The position numbers and the translations under genes are program-made. The notes under the pieces are model-generated. The model was not told where the DNA came from. It saw only the letters and a list, made by a program, of their open reading frames with translations, and made no database searches. This document shows, piece after piece, positions 59,066-64,000 of a stretch of DNA of 64,000 nt. How positions within the stretch are numbered: position 1 is the stretch's first letter; the number at the start of each line of letters is the position of its first letter. This DNA is from Castanea sativa. Lineage: Eukaryota; Streptophyta; Magnoliopsida; Fagales; Fagaceae. The stretch covers positions 59,287,964 through 59,351,963 of the forward strand of contig NC_134015.1 of NCBI RefSeq assembly GCF_040712315.1, in the 5' to 3' direction.

Positions 59066-61697
59066 ATGAATATCCTAATGTTGAATTGCAGGGGTGCATT
59101 AAACCCTGATTTTAAGAGAATGATTTTTGAGATGGTTGTGAATCATAATCCAGTGATCATGGTGATTACGGAAACTAGAGTGGGTGGAGATAGGGCTGAG
59201 AGGATTATTGCCAATCTTCCTTTTGAAGGTTTCATTACAATTGAGACAATTGGTTACGCTGGGGGATTTTGGGTGCTTTGGAAGATGGATGAAGTTGATG
59301 TTAACTTGCTTGCTGCCACAAAACAAGAAATCCGTGCCACTGTTAAGGTACGCTCTTCTGGCCTTTCCCGGTTCATTTCATCTATTTATACTAGTCCACA
59401 ATTGGATGAGAGAAGATTTGTCTAGGCCAATTTGTCAGAAATTACTAAACTCCATAACCACCCCTAGTTGATGCTTGGTGATTTTAATTAGGTTTTGAGT
59501 AGTGAGGATAAATTTGGAAGGAATCAGATTAATTTAAGTAGGGCTTTGGAATTTAAGGCTTGCTTAGACAACTGTAGTTTTCTAGATTTGGGATTTGCTG
59601 GCCCAAAGTTTACTTGGACCAATAAAAAGCTTGTCACTAGTCTCATTCTTGAAAGATTGGATAGATGTTTTGCCAGCCCGAGTTGGAGGTTTCTATACCT
59701 TGAAGCATTGGTAACCTATCTTCCCAAATCCTTTTCAGACCATTGTCCTGTTTTAATTGAGCTTATGGGAATGAGGCCCAATTGCACCAATAAACCATTT
59801 CGATTTCACACCATGTGGCTACTCCACCCACAGTTTCCTAAGGTGGTGGAGGATGCTTGGTTTGAGGGAAGGGCCCTCTCTTCTGCTATAATTGATTTTT
59901 CCAACAAATCTCAGGAGTGGAATAGTGAAGTTTTTGACAACTTATTTGCAAGAAAAAGAAGAGTTTTGGCTGGATTAAGCGGAGTTCAAAAAGCTATTGC
60001 CAATAATGCAAGTAAATCCCTTCTCAGGCTGGAGAAACATTTGATTGAAGAGCATGCTTTGATTATGTTGCAAGAGGAATATTGGGCACTGAAATCAAGG
60101 CCGAATGCTGCTACTTTTGGAGATCGCAATACTTCTTTCTTTCACATCACAACTGTGGTGCGAAGGTAGAGAAATAAAATTAGATGTCTTGTTAATGGGG
60201 TCAAGGAGTGCATTCAAGATTCGGAAGGAATTAAAGACCTTATCCAATCTAGTTTCAAGAAACTGTATTCTTCTAAATTGTGTATGGTCCATCTTAAGTC
60301 CCCTGTTACTGGATTTTCATGATGTTGGCTTTCCGAGGAAGATAGGTGTTGTTTGGACAGAATGGTGGATGATGAGGAAATCAGGGAAGCCTTGTGGGCC
60401 CTCAAACCTTTCAAGGCACCTAGACCCGAAGGGTTACATGCTAGATTTTCCAGCATTTTTGGCATGATGTTAAAGATTATATATGCAATGAAAGTAAGAA
60501 AGCATTTGCCCTTGGTGTCATTCCGAATTATTTGAATATAACCTTGATCACTTTGATTCCCAAGTGCCAATATCCAGAGTCTCTAGCCAACTACAGACCT
60601 ATTAGTCTGTGTAATTCGGCGTGCAAAATCATCTCAAATATTTTAGTGGCTAGGATTAGATTGTTGCTTAACAATCTTATCTCCCCAATCCAAATTGCTT
60701 TTGTGCTAGGAAGGAAAATGGTGGATAATGTGATTATTGCTCAAGAGCTTATCTATACCATGGACAATTTGAAAGGTAGAGAGGGGTATATGGCTGTGAA
60801 GGTGGATCTTGAAAAGGCATATGACAAATTGGAGTGGAGTTTCATTCATAGAGTCTTCCAAGCTTTCCATTTTCCCTATAGTATAATTAAGGTGATCATG
60901 AGCTGTGTTTCCTTATCAACTATCTCCGTTTTGGTTAATGGGAGTGCCCTTGAAGCTTTTTCTCTATTTAGAGGCATAAGACAAGGCGACCCTTTGTCTC
61001 CATGTTTGTTTATCTTGTGCATGAAATATTTGGGATATCTTATTGAAGAGAAGTGCTCTAAAGGAACTTGGACCCCCCCTTAAGGCCTCTCATGGGAATA
61101 TAAAGATTTCCCGCCTCTTTTTCGCAGATGATCTTATATTGTTTGCCAAAGTTAATAAAGGAATTTGTGAGGCCATTCTAGATGTTTTACGTACTTTCTG
61201 CTTGGAGTCTGGACAGAAGGTTAGTTTAGACAAGTCAAGAATCTATTTTTCCTCTAATGTTGATACTGAGTTAAAAGAAAAAGTATGTGAGAGCTTGGGG
61301 ATGCTTGAAACTAACAACTTTGGGAAATATTTGGGGTTTCCCCTTAGACATAAAGGGGCTTCTAGGAGGCAGTTCAACTTTGTGGCTGATCGATTGATGG
61401 GTAAGTTAGCTGGATGGAAGGCTAAATTCTTATCTTTTGCAGGTAGGGCAGTGTTGGTGAAGTCTGTGATGTCAGCTATTCCTAATTATGTCATACAAGG
61501 GACTGCCCTCCTAGTCCACTTATGTGATAAGTTGGATAAAATTAATAGATATTTCCTTTGGGGATTATCTAATGAGAAGCGGAGAATGCATTTAGAAGGA
61601 TGGGAATAAATTATCAGGCCCAAAGAGGAAGGTGGCCTGGGGATCCAATCGGCCAAAGCTAAGAACATTGTGCTATTGGCAAAGCTGAACTGGAGAA
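59066..61697 (+). pseudogene. LINE ORF2, endonuclease and reverse transcriptase part
   Basis: It starts MNILMLNCRGALNPD at 59066. The AP endonuclease follows (ITETRVGGDRA, SDHCPVLIE), with in-frame TAGs at about 59423, 59465 and 59488. Reverse transcriptase motifs are YRPISLCNSACKI, VDLEKAYDKLEW, GIRQGDPLSPCLF and FFADDLILF (about 61119-61145). The first three are in the frame 60532-61083 and the last in 61043-61609, so a frameshift lies near 61045-61080. Then come KYLGFPL and FLSFAGRAVLVKSV. The FADD residues are intact. Confidence 0.9.
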
Positions 61698-62618
61698 TGT
61701 TAGGTTCTAAGACCTTTAGGTTTAAATGTATTAGAACTCTAATTTGTAATGTTGGCAAACCATGATCAAAACGTTTTTAGTCTTGTTTAGACTGCTCAAA
61801 GTATGTGTCTTATATGTAAAGTTGGAATCGAGTTGCTGCAAAATTTACTGTGCAATTCTACCTAGCTTGATCGATCGAGAATTAGACTCGACCAATCGAA
61901 AGTCGTGCAGATTGTTTTTCTGCAGAATTTTCTAACTCAGTTCAAGCCCATTAAAGATTAGGGTTTCAGATTTACTTCTCCCACTATATAAAGGAAACCC
62001 TAAGCACGTTTTTAAAGGCTTCTAAGAGAGAGAAGAGTGTGCCTCTTTTTGTATTTAGGGTTTGTACCCAAAAGCTCTCTAGAGTCTTTGTTGTTGTTGT
62101 TGCTATGTATGTGAATCTCTTGTGAGATCTAGAGGTGTTTATCTTCACATATACTTAGGGTTATTAAGAATCAAGATTATGTCAAGAACTTGATGATCAT
62201 TCAGTTGCTGCATTAAGAGCTTAAAGATATACAAGCAGGAGTGCTTGTACTTGTTGGAGAATCCAAGAAAGAAGGAGTCCGTGGTCCCGGAGCTTGCACG
62301 TGGTCGTGTCAATAGGTTTTCTACTGGTGGGTAGCGATAGGATGTTAGTGGTCTAAGTTGTTATTGTACAAACTTCGATTCTTTCATAGTGGATTCAGTT
62401 TTACCTTGAAGATAACTAGGTTAAATCCTCCCCAAGTTTTTTACCGGTTTAATTTTCCTGGGTCATCATATCATTGTGTTCTTTATTTTCCACTGCTTTG
62501 CATGATATGATTTATATGTGTTAACCTAGATCTGTATAATTTACCTAAGTTAATAACTTGACTAAATAACTAGGTTAATCCAATTGTGTTTTAAGGGGTC
62601 TAAAAACTTTACAGAGAA
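61693..62618 (+). repeat. Solo LTR inserted in LINE ORF2 (with GAGAA duplications)
   Basis: The LTR proper is 61698-62613 (916 bp), starting TGTTAGGTTCTAAGACC and ending AAAACTTTACA. GAGAA lies on both sides (61693-61697 and 62614-62618). Removing the LTR and one GAGAA restores the LINE reading LNWRM-YQEKE. A TATA box CACTATATAAAGG is at about 61983-61992. It encodes no protein. Confidence 0.93.
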
Positions 62619-63764
62619 TGTACCAAGAAAAGGAAGTTGTTTGGACAAGGATTCTGCTGAATAAGTATTGCTCTAATTCTAGAAGTAGAGCTGCCAATCC
62701 AGATGCTTTTCCCTCATCTCTTAATTGAACTGCCATTAAACTTGGTTTTTCCACCTTTGCTAAGGGTATCTATTGAGGGGTTGGAAATGGCTCAAGGAAA
62801 AATGTGTGGATAGACAATTGGATTAAAGGGCAATCCTTAAGGGAACTAATTGAGGGGCCATTAATAAGGAACGATATGAACTTAGCTATAGCTGATATCA
62901 GGGTTAATCATGAGTGGAATTGGGAGAGCTTATCCTTTGTCTTGCCGCCTATAATAAAGAAAAAAAATTAGAGCTATTCCATGCCAAGAATTTGGTGATG
63001 AGAAGGATGTTATAATGTGGAAGCACACAAAGGATGGGGAATTTACTGTCAATTTGGCTTATCTCCAAACCATTGGTGGTGTTGGGGATGGTAATACTTT
63101 CAGGGGCAATTGGATTTGGAAGATGGACACTTTCCCAAAAAATTGTTAGCTTTTTATGGTTATGTATGCATAACAATATCCCAGTCAGGGAGGTTTTGGC
63201 TGCTAGAGGCATTAATTGCAGCAAATTATGCCCTATTTGTAGGAATCAAGATGAGTCAATAGAGCATATGCTCAGGGAATGCATTTTTGCGCAACAATTC
63301 TGGACTGAAACTCGTGCCCCTCATATTCCTCTTTGCCTCTTCAAAATGTGAGTAATTGGTTGCAAGTTAATTGCCAAAGCAAGACAATTTATCACAGCTT
63401 TATCCCGTGGAATATTATCTTTCCACTAGCTGTTTGGAGTATTTGGAAACACTGCAACAAAGTTGTGTTTGACAATGTTCATCTAAACCTGAATCTCCAC
63501 AGATTCTGTCTTGATGAAGCAAGGGAGTATTTTTATTGTATTGCAAAATCTAGGAGGAAGAAACAGGTAACTTCTATACTTGTGAAATGGAACAAGCCGC
63601 CTGACGAGTGGTTTAAATTAAACTCAGATGGAGCTTCAAGTGGGAATCCAGGTAAGGCAGGGGGTGGTGGTCTAATAAGAGATTGTAATGGGAGATGGAT
63701 CAAAGGATTTTCGAGATCCATTGGGCATGCTTCCAGCTTTATTGCGGAATTTTGGGCTTTAATG
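62619..63764 (+). pseudogene. LINE ORF2, C-terminal zf-RVT and RNase H part
   Basis: This continues ORF2 after the solo LTR. Recognisable are VGNGSRKNVWIDNW, the zinc-binding zf-RVT segment LCPICRNQDESIEHMLREC (about 63220-63285), WSIWKHCNKVVF and the RNase H start LNSDGASSGNPGKAGGGGLI (about 63618-63680). Stops (for example within the zf-RVT region near 63147) and frame changes break it. It ends at EFWALM, where foreign sequence begins. Confidence 0.85.
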
Positions 63765-64000
63765 GCCTGTTTGGATGTTTAAAAAAAGAGGGAGAGTAGA
63801 GTAGAGGGAGGGAGAGTAATTTAAATCCGTTGTTTGGAAGTTTTTTAAGGAAGGAGGGGGAGCGATTTGGAGGAATTTGGGGGGGTTTCAACTACTTTTA
63901 ACCCCTCATTTTTAATTCCCCCAAATTGGAGAGATTTGGAGGGAGAGTAGAGTAGATAAATTATTGACCAAATGAATTCTCCAATTTACCCTTTTTAAAT
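63765..64000. mobile_element. MITE-like insertion, cut by the window end
   Basis: From CCTGTTTGGATGTTTAAAA the sequence leaves the LINE RNase H frame and becomes purine-rich with GGGAGAGTAGAGTAGA twice (about 63790 and 63935). It also has an inverted pair, AATTTGGGGGGG (about 63880) and CCCCCAAATT (about 63918). GTTTGGATG is a common start of plant hAT-like MITEs. The other end is not in the window. Confidence 0.5.

Larger units (their letters stand above)
56723..63764 (+). mobile_element. L1-type LINE, degenerate, with nested insertions
   Basis: ORF1 (DUF4283 plus CCHC knuckle) is followed by ORF2 with AP endonuclease, reverse transcriptase, zf-RVT and RNase H regions, in plant L1-like order. 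Frames are broken throughout. The element is split by a solo LTR (61698-62613) and stops where a MITE-like sequence begins near 63764, so its 3' end is outside the window or lost. The 5' end may lie on the other side of the Copia insertion, before 51138; I cannot show this. Confidence 0.9.

Overview
This window is nuclear DNA from a flowering plant, most likely a woody dicot. The repeat families resemble ones I associate with the oak/chestnut family, but that is an impression and was not tested. The evidence for a plant is spliced genes with GT-AG introns, an ACR-type ACT-repeat gene, a plant cytosolic sulfotransferase, a Tnt1-like Copia element, an L1-type LINE with a DUF4283 ORF1, and very AT-rich spacers full of MITEs and (AT)n/(AAT)n tracts. 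There is no rRNA, CRISPR array or bacterial operon.

Only three to four loci look like host genes. (1) 13107-16541 (-) is an eight-exon gene for a 451-residue protein with four ACT domains (ACR4-like). All seven introns can be placed in phase, and the coding part of its first exon is only ATGG. (2) 48988-49992 (-) is an intact intronless PAPS-dependent sulfotransferase of 334 residues. (3) 9706-10041 (-) is a possible small gene of unknown function. (4) 43694-44257 (-) is a Myb/SANT-like gene with a 5'-UTR exon near 46.2 kb. It probably belongs to a decayed PIF/Harbinger-type element rather than being a free host gene.

The rest is mobile DNA. Positions 1-4047 hold the 3' part of an LTR retrotransposon that carries, antisense, a spliced gene of the 'putative gypsy-type transposon' protein family with its own apparent promoter and one internal nonsense codon. 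A related solo LTR lies at 28843-29576. From 17.5 to 42 kb there are SINE relics and many MITEs, several with readable target-site duplications: a hAT-type element at 31189-31840 (8 bp) and a Mutator-like element at 36099-36435 (9 bp, one mismatch). Two large foldback structures stand out. One is a 1.5-kb foldback built from repeated CGGCA...TGCCG mini-hairpins (about 23905-25432). The other is an almost perfect 216+6+216-bp palindrome with TG...CA ends and a 5-bp target-site duplication (27304-27741).

From 51 kb to the end is a nested stack. A full-length but dead Copia element (51143-56717, target-site duplication CTCTC) lies next to a degenerate LINE (about 56723 to 63764). The LINE is interrupted by a 916-bp solo LTR (61698-62613, target-site duplication GAGAA) and then by a MITE-like sequence running off the window. 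The LINE ORF1 also contains a 38-bp patch that matches the gag of the neighbouring Copia at 37 of 38 positions, which looks like a template-switch or gene-conversion scar.

The most unusual items are the palindromic TG...CA element, the hierarchical hairpin foldback, the Copia-to-LINE patch, and the antisense spliced gene inside the LTR retrotransposon.
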